Shown here: piece after piece, positions 16,065 to 24,575 of the stretch
Numbering within the stretch: position 1 is the first letter of the stretch
How the letters are laid out: every line of letters starts with the position of its first letter
Assembly: GCA_017516765.1 (NCBI GenBank)
Contig: JAFXBE010000002.1
Span: 1-37,647, forward strand
Source: Clostridia bacterium
GTDB taxonomy: Bacteria > Bacillota > Clostridia > Christensenellales > Aristaeellaceae
DNA: 37,647 bases
Reading direction: 5' to 3'
Notes under the pieces: generated by a model
The model's input: only the letters and a program-made list of their open reading frames with translations
The model's database searches: none
Told to the model about the DNA's origin: nothing
Translations under genes and position numbers: made by a program

Positions 16065-17850
16065 GCCCGGAATGAACCCGCCCGTCCAGAATGTTGGCGC
16101 AAAGGATATGAAAAAGGCCCTCGGCGCACTGATGGGCTACTGCAAGAAATATATCGCTGTGATTCTGATCGCCATCTGCTGTGCTGCCTTCAGCGCCGTA
16201 TTGGCAGTGATCGGCCCGGATTACATCTCGGAACTGACCGCTGTGATCCAAGCAGGCATCAGCTTCACAGGCGTGAATATCGACATGGATGAGATCGTAC
16301 GCATTGCAACCATTCTGATCTCCATCTATGCCGCCAGCATGGTGCTCAACTACTGCCAGTCCTTCATCATGAACCATGTATCCTGCAACGTTGGCAGGAA
16401 AATGCGCTCGGATATCAGCAGCAAGATGAACCGCGTCCCGCTGCGATACTTCGACAGTCACAATTACGGCGATACCCTCTCCCGCGTCACAAACGACGTG
16501 GACACCATCTCCCAGTCCCTGAACATGAGCATCGGCACGCTGGTTTCGGCGGTCACGACGCTCATCGGCTGCCTGATCATGATGTTCGTCACCGAATGGC
16601 GTATGGCGCTGACGGCCATTGCCTCCTCCATCATCGGCTTCATTGGCATGGGGATGATCATGGGCAAGTCCCAGCGGTATTTCCTGGCCCGCCAGCAGAG
16701 CCTGGCCGAGGTCAACGGCCACGTGGAGGAATACTACGCCGGTCAGAACATCGTGCGTGCATATAACTCCGAGGATAAGGGGCTTGCCGCCTTCCGTGCC
16801 AGCAACGAGAAGCTGCGCCAGCACACCTTCAAGGCAGAGTTCCTTGCCAGCCTGATGCAGCCGCTGATGGGCTTTGTGGGCAACTTTGGATATGTGGCAG
16901 TATGCGTGGTGGGTGCGGCGCTTGCATTCAACGGCTCCATCAACTTCTCTGTTGTGGTGGCCTTCATGATCTATATCCGCATGTTTACCTCTCCTCTGGG
17001 ACAGATCGGTCAGGGCTTCTCCGGCCTTCAGTCTGCCGCAGCCGCCAGCGAACGCGTCATGGAGTTCCTGGAGGAAGAAGAGCTGTCTGACGAATCCACC
17101 AAGACAAAGGTGCTCAAAAACGTGCGCGGCGATGTATCTTTCCGCAATGTGAGCTTCGGCTATGTGCCGGATAAGACCATCATCCACGATTTCTCCACGG
17201 ATATCAAGGCCGGACAGAAGGTGGCAATCGTCGGTCCCACGGGCGCAGGCAAGACCACCATCGTCAACCTGCTGATGCGCTTCTACGAGCTGAACAAGGG
17301 CTCCATCTGCATTGACGGCACGCCCCTGAGCGATATCACCCGCGAGAATGTTCATGATATCTTCGGCATGGTGCTGCAGGACACCTGGCTGTTTGAAGGC
17401 ACGGTACGCGAAAACCTGACCTATGGCCGGAAGGTTTCTGACGAGCGGCTGATGGATATCTGCAGCCAGTGCGGTCTGAAGCATTTCATCAACACCCTGC
17501 CCAATGGTCTGGACACGGTGCTGGGCGACAATGTGACCATCTCTGCCGGCCAAAAGCAGCTGCTGACCATTGCCCGCGCCATGGTGGAGGATGCTCCCAT
17601 GCTGATCCTGGATGAGGCGACCTCTTCCGTCGACACCCGCACAGAAATCAAGATCCAGCGGGCGATGGATAAGCTGACGGAGAACCGCACCAGCTTCGTG
17701 ATCGCCCACCGCCTTTCCACCATCCGCGACGCTGATATGATCATCTACATGCGGGATGGCGACATCAAGGAAACCGGTACTCATGATGAGCTGATGGCTC
17801 GTCAGGGCATGTATGCTGAGCTGTACAACAGTCAGTTCGTAACTGCCTGA
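16057..17850 (+). CDS. ABC exporter half-transporter (catalytic-site subunit)
   Basis: A 597-residue partner of the preceding subunit. It has an N-terminal six-helix exporter domain, then an ATPase domain with Walker A GPTGAGKTT, signature ISAGQKQ in place of LSGGQ, Walker B LILDEATSS with the catalytic Glu, and AHRLST with the switch His. The altered signature would complete the weak site formed with subunit one, while its own Walker motifs form the active site. AGGAGG precedes the ATG by about 9 bases, and the start lies inside the end of the previous gene. The substrate is unknown; a TetR-controlled multidrug role is the usual case. Confidence 0.93.
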   Translation: MPKPGMNPPVQNVGAKDMKKALGALMGYCKKYIAVILIAICCAAFSAVLAVIGPDYISELTAVIQAGISFTGVNIDMDEIVRIATILISIYAASMVLNYCQSFIMNHVSCNVGRKMRSDISSKMNRVPLRYFDSHNYGDTLSRVTNDVDTISQSLNMSIGTLVSAVTTLIGCLIMMFVTEWRMALTAIASSIIGFIGMGMIMGKSQRYFLARQQSLAEVNGHVEEYYAGQNIVRAYNSEDKGLAAFRASNEKLRQHTFKAEFLASLMQPLMGFVGNFGYVAVCVVGAALAFNGSINFSVVVAFMIYIRMFTSPLGQIGQGFSGLQSAAAASERVMEFLEEEELSDESTKTKVLKNVRGDVSFRNVSFGYVPDKTIIHDFSTDIKAGQKVAIVGPTGAGKTTIVNLLMRFYELNKGSICIDGTPLSDITRENVHDIFGMVLQDTWLFEGTVRENLTYGRKVSDERLMDICSQCGLKHFINTLPNGLDTVLGDNVTISAGQKQLLTIARAMVEDAPMLILDEATSSVDTRTEIKIQRAMDKLTENRTSFVIAHRLSTIRDADMIIYMRDGDIKETGTHDELMARQGMYAELYNSQFVTA

Positions 17851-17864
17851 AATCTACATAAAGA

Positions 17865-17900
17865 GGGCTCATGTGCATCCAACAGCACATGAGCCCTTTT
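17865..17900. terminator. Terminator after the ABC exporter operon
   Basis: A perfect 12-bp stem GGGCTCATGTGC/GCACATGAGCCC followed by TTTT on the plus strand. On the minus strand TCTTTATG follows, so it may also serve the convergent lipoprotein operon. Confidence 0.85.
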
Positions 17901-17910
17901 GCTTGTCTGT

Positions 17911-18522
17911 TTATGGGTTCGATGCAAGAAGCGTGATAACATCCTTAGCGTTTTCTATGTGACTTGTATTGACCAAGACATACGCAGCAATGTCATCATG
18001 ATAGAGCGCAGAAGTCAGCTGGCTGCTGCCGGACAAATCAATGCCACAGGGCACGCTGTTTTCACCGGTTGGGTTTCCTTCTTCATCCAGGACAGGTACT
18101 GACACAGGCTGAAGTCCGCTGGCAGTCAGCTCACTCTCTGTGAACAGCTCGCTGACAGGCATGAAGGCATTGCCGTTGTCACCATACCTTCGGGCATTTT
18201 CACCGGTACAGATTAGCAGTTCAACTTCCCCGGAAGCCATCATCCCCATTATCTGGGTCATGCCAGCCATCATGGTAGTCGGATCAGTTTCAGAGTTGCC
18301 GGTTGAGATGCAGTTGACAACAATCTGCTGCGATTCCGTATACAGCCCCGGAAGCGCAGCCCGAAGGAGTCCGTCCAGCTCCTGATTCATTGTATCCGGC
18401 ACATAAGCAGATGCAACGGTCACGTGCAAGGATGCATCCGGATTGCTGCTGGATGAACACCCGCTGACGATGAACAGCATGACCAGCAAAGAAACACAAA
18501 GACAGATTTTCTTGATCATCAT
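17911..18522 (-). CDS. Predicted lipoprotein
   Basis: A 203-residue secreted protein. MMIKKICLCVSLLVMLFIVSGCSS is a lipoprotein signal ending in a lipobox (IVSGC, Cys about residue 22). The mature part has about 180 residues and is rich in Thr, Ser, Met and acidic residues; I do not recognise a domain. I chose the ATG at 18522 (ATGATG) because GGAGG lies 6 bases before it; an ATG at 18537 lies upstream of that site. It follows FtsH by 26 bases and is probably in the same operon. It could be a surface-exposed substrate-binding or envelope-stress protein. No function is claimed. Confidence 0.8.
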   Translation of the reverse strand: MMIKKICLCVSLLVMLFIVSGCSSSSNPDASLHVTVASAYVPDTMNQELDGLLRAALPGLYTESQQIVVNCISTGNSETDPTTMMAGMTQIMGMMASGEVELLICTGENARRYGDNGNAFMPVSELFTESELTASGLQPVSVPVLDEEGNPTGENSVPCGIDLSGSSQLTSALYHDDIAAYVLVNTSHIENAKDVITLLASNP

Positions 18523-18548
18523 CTGATTCCTCCACATTTTCCATCAGT

Positions 18549-20357
18549 TTACTGATTCAGGATGGACATAAATTCGTCGCCGGTGATGGTTTCCTTCTCA
18601 TACAGGAATTTCGCCAGTTGATCCAGCTTGTCCCTGCTTTCCGTCAGGATCTTCGTTGCCAGCGCGTGCTGACGCTTGACGACTTCCACCGTCTTCAGAT
18701 CGATCTGCCGCTGGGTTTCAGGTGAGCAGGCCATGGAGGTATCGCCGCCCAGATACTGATTGGTGACGGTTTCCATGGCAACCATATCGAACTCCTCGCT
18801 CATGCCATAACGGGTGATCATGGCACGGGCCAGCTTGGTGGCCTGTTCGATGTCGTTGCTGGCACCGGTGGTCACAGAACCAATCAGCTCCTCCGCTGCA
18901 CGACCGCCGGTATACGTAGCGATCTTAGCCTCGATCTCTTCCCTGGTCATCAGGTAATGGTTGCCTTCCTCTACCTGCATGGTATAACCCAGTGCGCCGG
19001 AGGTGCGGGGAACGATGGTGATCTTCTGCACGGGCGCAGCGTTGCTCTGCCTGGCAGCTACCAGTGCATGACCGATCTCATGATAAGCAACGATCAGCTT
19101 TTCCTCATCGGTCAGGATGGCGTTCTTCTTCTGATAACCAGCGATGACGACTTCTATGCTTTCTTCCAGATCGGCCTGGGTGGCCTTGCTGCGTCCGTCA
19201 CGCACAGCGCGAAGAGCAGCTTCGTTGACGATGTTGGCCAGTTCCGCACCGGAAGCACCGGAAGCCATGCGGGCGATCCTGCTGAAATCCACGCCTGCTT
19301 CCACCTTGATCTTTTTTGCGTGTACCTTCAGGATCTCTTCACGCCCCTTCAGATCGGGCAGCTCAACAGGTACACGCCGGTCGAAGCGTCCCGGGCGGGT
19401 CAGCGCGGGATCAAGGGATTCGGGTCTGTTGGTGGCAGCAAGGATGATCACACCGGTATTGCCTTCAAAGCCGTCCATTTCGGTCAGCAGCTGATTAAGC
19501 GTCTGCTCGCGCTCGTCATTGCCGCCGATGTGGCCGTCACGCTTCTTGCCGATGGCGTCGATCTCGTCAATAAACACGATGCAGGGTGCTTTTTCCTTTG
19601 CCTGCCGGAACAGATCGCGCACCTTGCTTGCACCCATGCCAACAAACATTTCCACAAATTCAGAGCCGCTGATGGAGAAGAACGGCACATTTGCCTCGCC
19701 GGCAACCGCCTTGGCGAGCATCGTTTTGCCCGTGCCGGGAGGGCCTACCAGCAGGATGCCTTTGGGCATGGACGCGCCGATCTCCTTGTACTTTCCGGGA
19801 TTATGAAGGTAATCGACGATCTCCGTCAGGTTTTCCTTTGCCTCATCCTCACCGGCCACATCACTGAACTTGATGCCTTCGGAGGATTTGACGTAAACCT
19901 TGGCATTGCTCTTGCCCATGCCGAACATCATGGAGTTGGGGCCGCCCGCGTTCTTCATCATCTTTTTGGAAACGATCTGGCCGATGCCGATGAACATGGC
20001 CATGGGCAGAATCCACGACAGCAGGAAGCTCAGCAGTGGAGATGCCTCCTCGATGATCTCCTTGCCGTACACAGCGCCTGACGCCTGCAAACGGGCGACC
20101 AGATCAGGATCGTCCATCTTACCGGTTTTGTAGACGGTCCTTCCATCCTTTCCGGTGAAGATGATCTGGTTGTCCTGTACCTGCACACCGCCGATCTCAT
20201 TCCTCTCGGTCATGGAGATGAAAGTGCCGTAGTCCACCTCAACGATCTGCTGCTTGGCGATCCACGGCAGCAGCAATGCATTCAGCAGCACGACCACCAG
20301 CATCGCAATGATGTAGTAATAGATCAACGGCTTTTTCGGGGATTTCACTTCATTCAT
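18549..20357 (-). CDS. ftsH: FtsH-family ATP-dependent zinc metalloprotease
   Basis: A 602-residue membrane protease that pulls proteins from the membrane and degrades them. Transmembrane helices lie at about 10-32 and 108-130, enclosing the extracytoplasmic domain. The AAA+ domain has Walker A GPPGTGKT (205-212), Walker B VFIDEID (261-267), and the second region of homology ending RPGRFDR. The zinc site is HEIGH at 426-430 (HEAGH is more usual; HEIGH keeps the HExxH zinc motif). It overlaps the upstream small gene by 4 bases. An FtsH on a mobile element would be additional to the housekeeping copy, which is not in view. Likely a specialised envelope quality-control protease. Confidence 0.95.
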   Translation of the reverse strand: MNEVKSPKKPLIYYYIIAMLVVVLLNALLLPWIAKQQIVEVDYGTFISMTERNEIGGVQVQDNQIIFTGKDGRTVYKTGKMDDPDLVARLQASGAVYGKEIIEEASPLLSFLLSWILPMAMFIGIGQIVSKKMMKNAGGPNSMMFGMGKSNAKVYVKSSEGIKFSDVAGEDEAKENLTEIVDYLHNPGKYKEIGASMPKGILLVGPPGTGKTMLAKAVAGEANVPFFSISGSEFVEMFVGMGASKVRDLFRQAKEKAPCIVFIDEIDAIGKKRDGHIGGNDEREQTLNQLLTEMDGFEGNTGVIILAATNRPESLDPALTRPGRFDRRVPVELPDLKGREEILKVHAKKIKVEAGVDFSRIARMASGASGAELANIVNEAALRAVRDGRSKATQADLEESIEVVIAGYQKKNAILTDEEKLIVAYHEIGHALVAARQSNAAPVQKITIVPRTSGALGYTMQVEEGNHYLMTREEIEAKIATYTGGRAAEELIGSVTTGASNDIEQATKLARAMITRYGMSEEFDMVAMETVTNQYLGGDTSMACSPETQRQIDLKTVEVVKRQHALATKILTESRDKLDQLAKFLYEKETITGDEFMSILNQ

Positions 20358-20776
20358 GTCGGTACCTCTCTTTCCTTGTCAGCAGTAAGCTGCTTATCAA
20401 GCGCAACCAACACAGCGTGCAGCGCGTGGTTCATGGTCTGCATGGCCTGATCAATGGCATACTCGGCATAGAGTGCCGTTGCATTGGCCTGCTCGGCGGC
20501 ATCATCGTATTTCATCAGCACCGCGTTCAGGCAGGCTTCGGAGCTGTGCCGACAGGTCAGCTGTGCCTGGGCAAGCTGAGAAACCATCGGCGTTCTGCTG
20601 CAATGTGCGGCATTGCTGAGCATGACCTCGTTTTCCATGCATTCATCCTCCAGCCGCGCAAGCTCCAGCCGGATCTTTTGCTGCTCCGCCGACTGGCAGA
20701 TCTGAATCCGGCTTTGTAGGTGCCCGTATGCCTTTTCCATCTCATACAGCTTGATGGTAAATAGTCCGTTAACCAT
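20354..20776 (-). CDS. Small helical protein coupled to FtsH
   Basis: A 140-residue protein I do not recognise. It is almost wholly helical, with Gln, Glu and Ala-rich stretches (SRIQICQSAEQQKIRLELARLEDE) suggesting coiled coil, and contains a few Cys and His residues. There is no membrane segment or signal. AGGAGGG precedes the ATG. Its stop overlaps the FtsH start (ATGA), so the two are made together; an adaptor or substrate-recognition partner for FtsH is a reasonable guess. It heads the operon of this protein, FtsH and the lipoprotein. Confidence 0.75.
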   Translation of the reverse strand: MVNGLFTIKLYEMEKAYGHLQSRIQICQSAEQQKIRLELARLEDECMENEVMLSNAAHCSRTPMVSQLAQAQLTCRHSSEACLNAVLMKYDDAAEQANATALYAEYAIDQAMQTMNHALHAVLVALDKQLTADKEREVPT

Positions 20777-20813
20777 CTGCTCCCTCCTTTCCGCACCTTA
20801 CTTATATCACAAC

Positions 20814-20846
20814 AAAAGAAGCTGCACCATTTGCAGCTTCCCTGAT
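20814..20846 (-). terminator. Terminator of the DhaS-like TetR gene
   Basis: On the minus strand GAAGCTGCA and TGCAGCTTC form a stem followed by TTTTGTTG. It separates the TetR gene from the FtsH operon downstream. Confidence 0.75.
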
Positions 20847-20879
20847 GTGTATGGACAGATTTTCGGTTTTGTAAGGCTG

Positions 20880-21419
20880 TCAGCTTTCCAGTGTGGCCCT
20901 TGCAGCCGTCAGCAGCCTGCACAGCTGCTGCGTCAGCTGATCAATGTCGGTATTTTCACCATTGCAGTGGGTGAGCAGCAGGTGCACGATGCCGCCGGAA
21001 CAGAACTGCACCACCACATCCTCCTCCGCAGGATCAATAAATACCCTGGGAGCCTTTTTGCGGAAGATCGTCAGCAGGTAGGTATTCAGCGCCTGCAGGA
21101 AAACAGCCTCGATATGCTCTCGCTTCTGCGAATTTAATCCTCGCGCAACTGCTGCATGAGATTCAACTGCTGCCTCAACGAAAATACGGATGGCCTGCTC
21201 CTTTGTGGGCTGCTCCAGACTCTGCTTCAGCACCTGCTGCATCTTCCGTTCGATCGACCAGTCAATGACCTCGAAGATATCCCGAAAATGATAATAGAAG
21301 GTCTGCCTGGATATGCCGCAGGCATCCACCAGATCCTTGACGGTGATTTTGTCGATATTCCTGCGTTCCAGCAGCTGCAGGTATGTATCCGTGATCATGT
21401 TTTTCATTGCCGTCGGCAT
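20880..21419 (-). CDS. TetR family regulator (DhaS-like)
   Basis: A 179-residue regulator. The helix-turn-helix reads ITVKDLVDACGISRQTFYYHFRDIFEVIDW (about 24-54). The C-terminal part, with IDPAEEDVVVQFCSGGIVHLLL, resembles the TetR group that includes the dihydroxyacetone kinase activator DhaS. AGGAGGG stands before the ATG. It is divergent from the HEAT-repeat gene and followed by its own terminator, so it is monocistronic. Its target is not evident; the neighbouring FtsH operon and the HEAT/DegV block are candidates. Confidence 0.85.
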   Translation of the reverse strand: MPTAMKNMITDTYLQLLERRNIDKITVKDLVDACGISRQTFYYHFRDIFEVIDWSIERKMQQVLKQSLEQPTKEQAIRIFVEAAVESHAAVARGLNSQKREHIEAVFLQALNTYLLTIFRKKAPRVFIDPAEEDVVVQFCSGGIVHLLLTHCNGENTDIDQLTQQLCRLLTAARATLES

Positions 21420-21516
21420 ATTCAGCCCTCCTGTCCGGTCATGCTTGTAACGATATTTTACCGTGCATGTCGGCTGCTGTCTATGATTATCCGCATTTTT
21501 GTGAAGTTCACACGAA

Positions 21517-21548
21517 GTTTCGTTTCAGTTTAGAAAAAGCAGTAGGAT
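21517..21548 (+). promoter_or_regulatory. Response-regulator site and promoter of the HEAT-repeat gene
   Basis: GTTTCGTTTCAGTTTA at 21517-21532, then TAGGAT at 21543-21548 after 10 bases. It has the same layout as the sites at 11686 and 22016. A leader hairpin GTTCCCG/CGGGAAC follows at 21570-21600. Confidence 0.75.
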
Positions 21549-21626
21549 AGATATGTCACTGATTGAGCTGTTCCCGCCGGGCGGACTGCTTGTCGGGAAC
21601 ACATGACGCAAAGGAGCATGAGAAGA

Positions 21627-21965
21627 ATGGGCAACAACATTGAAAAAATCAACAAATTGGCGGAGAAGGGCAAGGTATCAAAGATCCTGCCCTACCTGAA
21701 GTCCAAGGACAAGGCCGCCCGTGTGGCAGCCATCCGGGCGCTGGGCAAATGCGGACACAATGAGGAAGCCATCAATAACCTGACCACCATGCTGATCACC
21801 ACCACGGACAAGGAAGAGCGCATTGCCATTTATGACAGCCTTGGCGAGCTGGGCAAGGAGCAATCCTTCTTCCATATCAGCCACCATCTTGACAAGGAAA
21901 ACGATCCCGATGTGGCTGCTGCCATGCGTAACGCCATGGCAAAGATCCGGCAACGCAAGGAATAA
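21627..21965 (+). CDS. HEAT-repeat protein
   Basis: A 112-residue soluble helical repeat protein. Two to three HEAT-like units are visible: ILPYLKSKDKAARVAAIRALG, then INNLTTMLITTTDKEERIAIYDSLG, then HHLDKENDPDVAAAMRNAMAK. Such repeats mediate protein-protein contacts and have no catalysis of their own. I chose the ATG at 21627, 10 bases after AAGGAG; ATGs at 21603 and 21618 lie too close to or upstream of that site. It has its own terminator and a response-regulator-type promoter, so it belongs to the inferred regulon. It could be a scaffold or adaptor. Confidence 0.85.
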   Translation: MGNNIEKINKLAEKGKVSKILPYLKSKDKAARVAAIRALGKCGHNEEAINNLTTMLITTTDKEERIAIYDSLGELGKEQSFFHISHHLDKENDPDVAAAMRNAMAKIRQRKE

Positions 21966-21966
21966 C

Positions 21967-21997
21967 TCGCAGGAGGCAGAATTTGCCTCCTGCTTTG
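21967..21997 (+). terminator. Terminator of the HEAT-repeat gene
   Basis: GCAGGAGGCA/TGCCTCCTGC with a GAATT loop, then TTTG. Confidence 0.75.
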
Positions 21998-22015
21998 TCA
22001 TCACCGGCCTTGTCT

Positions 22016-22048
22016 GTTTCGTTCCAGTTTAGAATTGCCCCTTATGCT
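22016..22048 (+). promoter_or_regulatory. Response-regulator site and promoter of the DegV operon
   Basis: GTTTCGTTCCAGTTTA at 22016-22031, then TATGCT at 22043-22048 after 11 bases. It differs by one base from the site at 21517. Confidence 0.75.
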
Positions 22049-22083
22049 GACGAAGCATCACATGCATACGGAAGGAGAACAGC

Positions 22084-22923
22084 ATGCTTCGAATCATTAC
22101 AGACAATGCATCAGACATTACGGTGGAGCAGGCCAAAGAATTGGATATCGATCTTGTTTTCGTGGAAATCACCTTTGAAGATGGTGAATGTCCGCAGCGC
22201 AGCACAGAGGACTTTGTCACTTTCTATCGGCGGCTGGAGAAATGCGACAAGCTGCCGGTCACCAGCCGCCCGTCTCCACAGGCATACCTGAATATTATTC
22301 AGGATGCAAAAGAAAAGGATGAGGAGGTTCTGATCCTGACGATCTCCGGCGGTCTTAGCGGCACGGTCGAATCTGCCCATGAGGCAAAACGGATGTCCGG
22401 CTATGACAGGGTCTGCATCGTTGATACCCATCAGGCGATCATTGCACAGCGCTTGTTGGTTGAGATGGCTGTGAGGCTGCGGGACGAAGGCTACTCTGCC
22501 CGGGAGATCGCCCGGCGCATTGAGCACAGCCGCGATAAGGTCGTCGTCTGCGGCGTGGTGGATACGCTGAAGTATCTGCGCAAAGGAGGACGGATTCCGG
22601 CAGGGTTGGCGGCGATCGGCTCCATCCTGAACATCAAGCCGGTGATCGTTCTGGAGGACACCAAGCTGAAAACCATGGGCAAAGCGCGCGGATACACGCA
22701 GGGTGTGAAGATGCTCTATCAGCGGATGAAGCAGGATCAATGCAGCAAGGCGTATCCGGTGTATTTCGGGTATACCACAAACCGGGAACTCGGACTGTCG
22801 CTGCTGCAGAAAACCAAGGAGACCTTCGGGCTGAATTGCGTGAAGCTGCATCCGGTGGGCGGGGTGATCGGCACCCACTGCGGTACTGACTGCGTAGCGA
22901 TCGCCTACGTCAAGGGGCATTGA
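22084..22923 (+). CDS. DegV family fatty-acid-binding protein
   Basis: A 279-residue protein of the DegV/FakB family, which bind one fatty acid and present it to a fatty acid kinase. Marks are IITDNASDIT at the start, TSRPSPQAYL near 60, ILTISGGLSGTV near 80 and LKYLRKGGRI near 165, with a C-terminal domain ending in GGVIGTHCGTDCVAIAY. The family length is about 280. AGGAG precedes the ATG. It is the first gene of a four-gene operon with a permease-like protein and an acyl-ACP thioesterase, which supports a fatty-acid role. No FakA kinase gene is in the window, so it would use the host's. Confidence 0.92.
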   Translation: MLRIITDNASDITVEQAKELDIDLVFVEITFEDGECPQRSTEDFVTFYRRLEKCDKLPVTSRPSPQAYLNIIQDAKEKDEEVLILTISGGLSGTVESAHEAKRMSGYDRVCIVDTHQAIIAQRLLVEMAVRLRDEGYSAREIARRIEHSRDKVVVCGVVDTLKYLRKGGRIPAGLAAIGSILNIKPVIVLEDTKLKTMGKARGYTQGVKMLYQRMKQDQCSKAYPVYFGYTTNRELGLSLLQKTKETFGLNCVKLHPVGGVIGTHCGTDCVAIAYVKGH

Positions 22924-22939
22924 TGCAGCGGAGGTAAGA

Positions 22940-23731
22940 ATGGAGATCAGCATCGGTTTTCTCAGCTATGTGCTGCTATTCTTTGCCATGTCCTTCCTTG
23001 GATGGCTCATAGAGGTCGTGTGCAAGTACATTGAATTCCGTCGTTTCATCAACCGCGGTTTTCTGATCGGCCCCTACTGTCCGATTTATGGTGTTGGCTC
23101 GGTTCTGATGGTGCTGTTGCTGGAACGCTATGCCTCGGCTCCGCTGACTGTTTTTCTTCTGACAATGGTCGTTTGCGGCACATTGGAGTACATGACCAGC
23201 TACATCATGGAAAAGCTGTTCCATGCCCGCTGGTGGGACTACAGTCACCGTCGATTCAACATCGATGGTCGTGTTTGCGCCAGTACGCTGATCCCCTTTG
23301 GCATACTGGGAATGGTCCTGATTTATCTCATCAAGCCTGCGTTGTTCAGACTATTCCAGAGCATTCCGGCTCCGCTGCTTTTAATAGTAGCGATTCTGCT
23401 GTGTACTGTATTTGCTGCTGACACTGCCGTTTCTACAAATATTCTGCGCAATATCCGCAGCACCGCTGATCTGACCGGCGCAGATGACACAGAGAAGCTG
23501 ACAAAAGCCGTCCGTGAACGGCTGTCCAGGCAAAACATGCTGTTCCGGCGCACATTGCGTGCATTCCCGTATGTCAGGATCTATAACAGCAGGCTGCTTG
23601 AGCAGATTCGCCGCAGACATGACAATGCTGCGAAACAAGCCAACCTGAGGCGCAAACAGCTTCATACCGATTTTATCCGGCTGGATCAGAAGCTTCGCAG
23701 CGAATTGAAAAAGAAGGGAGGCAGAAAATGA
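22940..23731 (+). CDS. Putative ABC-transporter-permease-like membrane protein (CmpB/PF06541 type)
   Basis: A 263-residue membrane protein with about five hydrophobic segments. FLGWLIEVVCKYIE, FINRGFLIGPYCPIYGVG and EYMTSYIMEKLFHARWWDYS are hallmarks of the family annotated as putative ABC transporter permease (PF06541), common in Firmicutes. The true function is not known. The last 80 residues are a basic cytoplasmic tail, predicted coiled. GGAGG precedes the start, and the stop overlaps the thioesterase start (ATGA). Its place between a fatty-acid-binding protein and a thioesterase hints at membrane lipid handling. Confidence 0.85.
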   Translation: MEISIGFLSYVLLFFAMSFLGWLIEVVCKYIEFRRFINRGFLIGPYCPIYGVGSVLMVLLLERYASAPLTVFLLTMVVCGTLEYMTSYIMEKLFHARWWDYSHRRFNIDGRVCASTLIPFGILGMVLIYLIKPALFRLFQSIPAPLLLIVAILLCTVFAADTAVSTNILRNIRSTADLTGADDTEKLTKAVRERLSRQNMLFRRTLRAFPYVRIYNSRLLEQIRRRHDNAAKQANLRRKQLHTDFIRLDQKLRSELKKKGGRK

Positions 23732-24468
23732 ATATTTACGAAAGGCACCATACCATTCAGGCAAATGAATGCGACATGTTCTTGCTGTGGCGTCCGGGCG
23801 CTGTCATGGTAGCCATGCAGGAAACAGCCAGCGAGCACAGCAGCATCCTTGGCGTCGGGATGAAGGAAATGATTGAAAACGGTATTGCATGGGTGCTGTC
23901 GCGCGGGCGTGTCCAGATGCACCGGATGCCCCACTGCTCGGAGCGAATCACCATCCGGACATATCCTCTTGCACCACGGCATCTTTTCTGGCCGCGCGTC
24001 CACATATTCTTTGATGAGCAGGGCGTGGAGATCGGTCAGGCAGTCTGCCTGTGGCTTGTTATGGACATGACGGATCGCCGGGCAGTAAAGAACAGCTATG
24101 TCGAAAGTCGGATGCCGCTCAATCGAGAACTGAGCTGCAGCATCGGAATGCCCGCAACCGTTTATCCGATTGATGCCCCCTGTGTGAAAAGGCTTCTGGA
24201 GCCTCAGTTCACAGATGCCGATTGCCTGGGGCATGTGAACAACACCCGCTATCTGGACTGGTGCTGCAATGCCCTGGGATATCCGGTCATGAAGGACTAT
24301 TATCTATCCTCATTCGACATCAACTACACAGCGGAAACGAGACTCAATGAGCAGTTGACGACCACCCTGTGCCTGCATGGGGATCGCTTCAGCTACACCG
24401 GCTGCATGGGCGATACACAGCGCTTTGCCATCAGCGGCAGGCTGTCGCCGCGCGATGCTGTGAAGTAG
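23728..24468 (+). CDS. Acyl-ACP thioesterase
   Basis: A 246-residue double hot-dog protein of the acyl-ACP thioesterase family, which frees fatty acids from acyl carrier protein. The first hot dog includes MQETASEHSSILGVGMKEM and GIAWVLSRGRVQM. The second has DADCLGHVNNTRYLDW near 165, with the conserved Asn, and the Cys just after (CCNALG) fits the bacterial group. There is no signal peptide. Its ATG overlaps the preceding stop. With DegV in the same operon, released fatty acids could be captured and recycled. It ends 107 bases before the next gene. Confidence 0.92.
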   Translation: MNIYERHHTIQANECDMFLLWRPGAVMVAMQETASEHSSILGVGMKEMIENGIAWVLSRGRVQMHRMPHCSERITIRTYPLAPRHLFWPRVHIFFDEQGVEIGQAVCLWLVMDMTDRRAVKNSYVESRMPLNRELSCSIGMPATVYPIDAPCVKRLLEPQFTDADCLGHVNNTRYLDWCCNALGYPVMKDYYLSSFDINYTAETRLNEQLTTTLCLHGDRFSYTGCMGDTQRFAISGRLSPRDAVK

Positions 24469-24575
24469 CACAACACGAATGAACCCTGTGACGACGAGAT
24501 ATTTACCACGCCCCAAATATTGACGGCAGACCGACTGATATTTCTGCCTTCAGACGAAAAAAAGGAGTGTTCCTA

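Noticed and set aside
14478..17784. Long minus-strand frames opposite the ABC exporter genes
   Set aside because: They are shadows of the exporter genes, rich in His and Gly and without starts or domains.
18541..18556. Sequence similar to the regulon site (CATCAGTTTAC) near the end of ftsH
   Set aside because: The first half-site is TTTT instead of GTTT, there is no -10 box at the right distance, and it lies inside a leftward operon.
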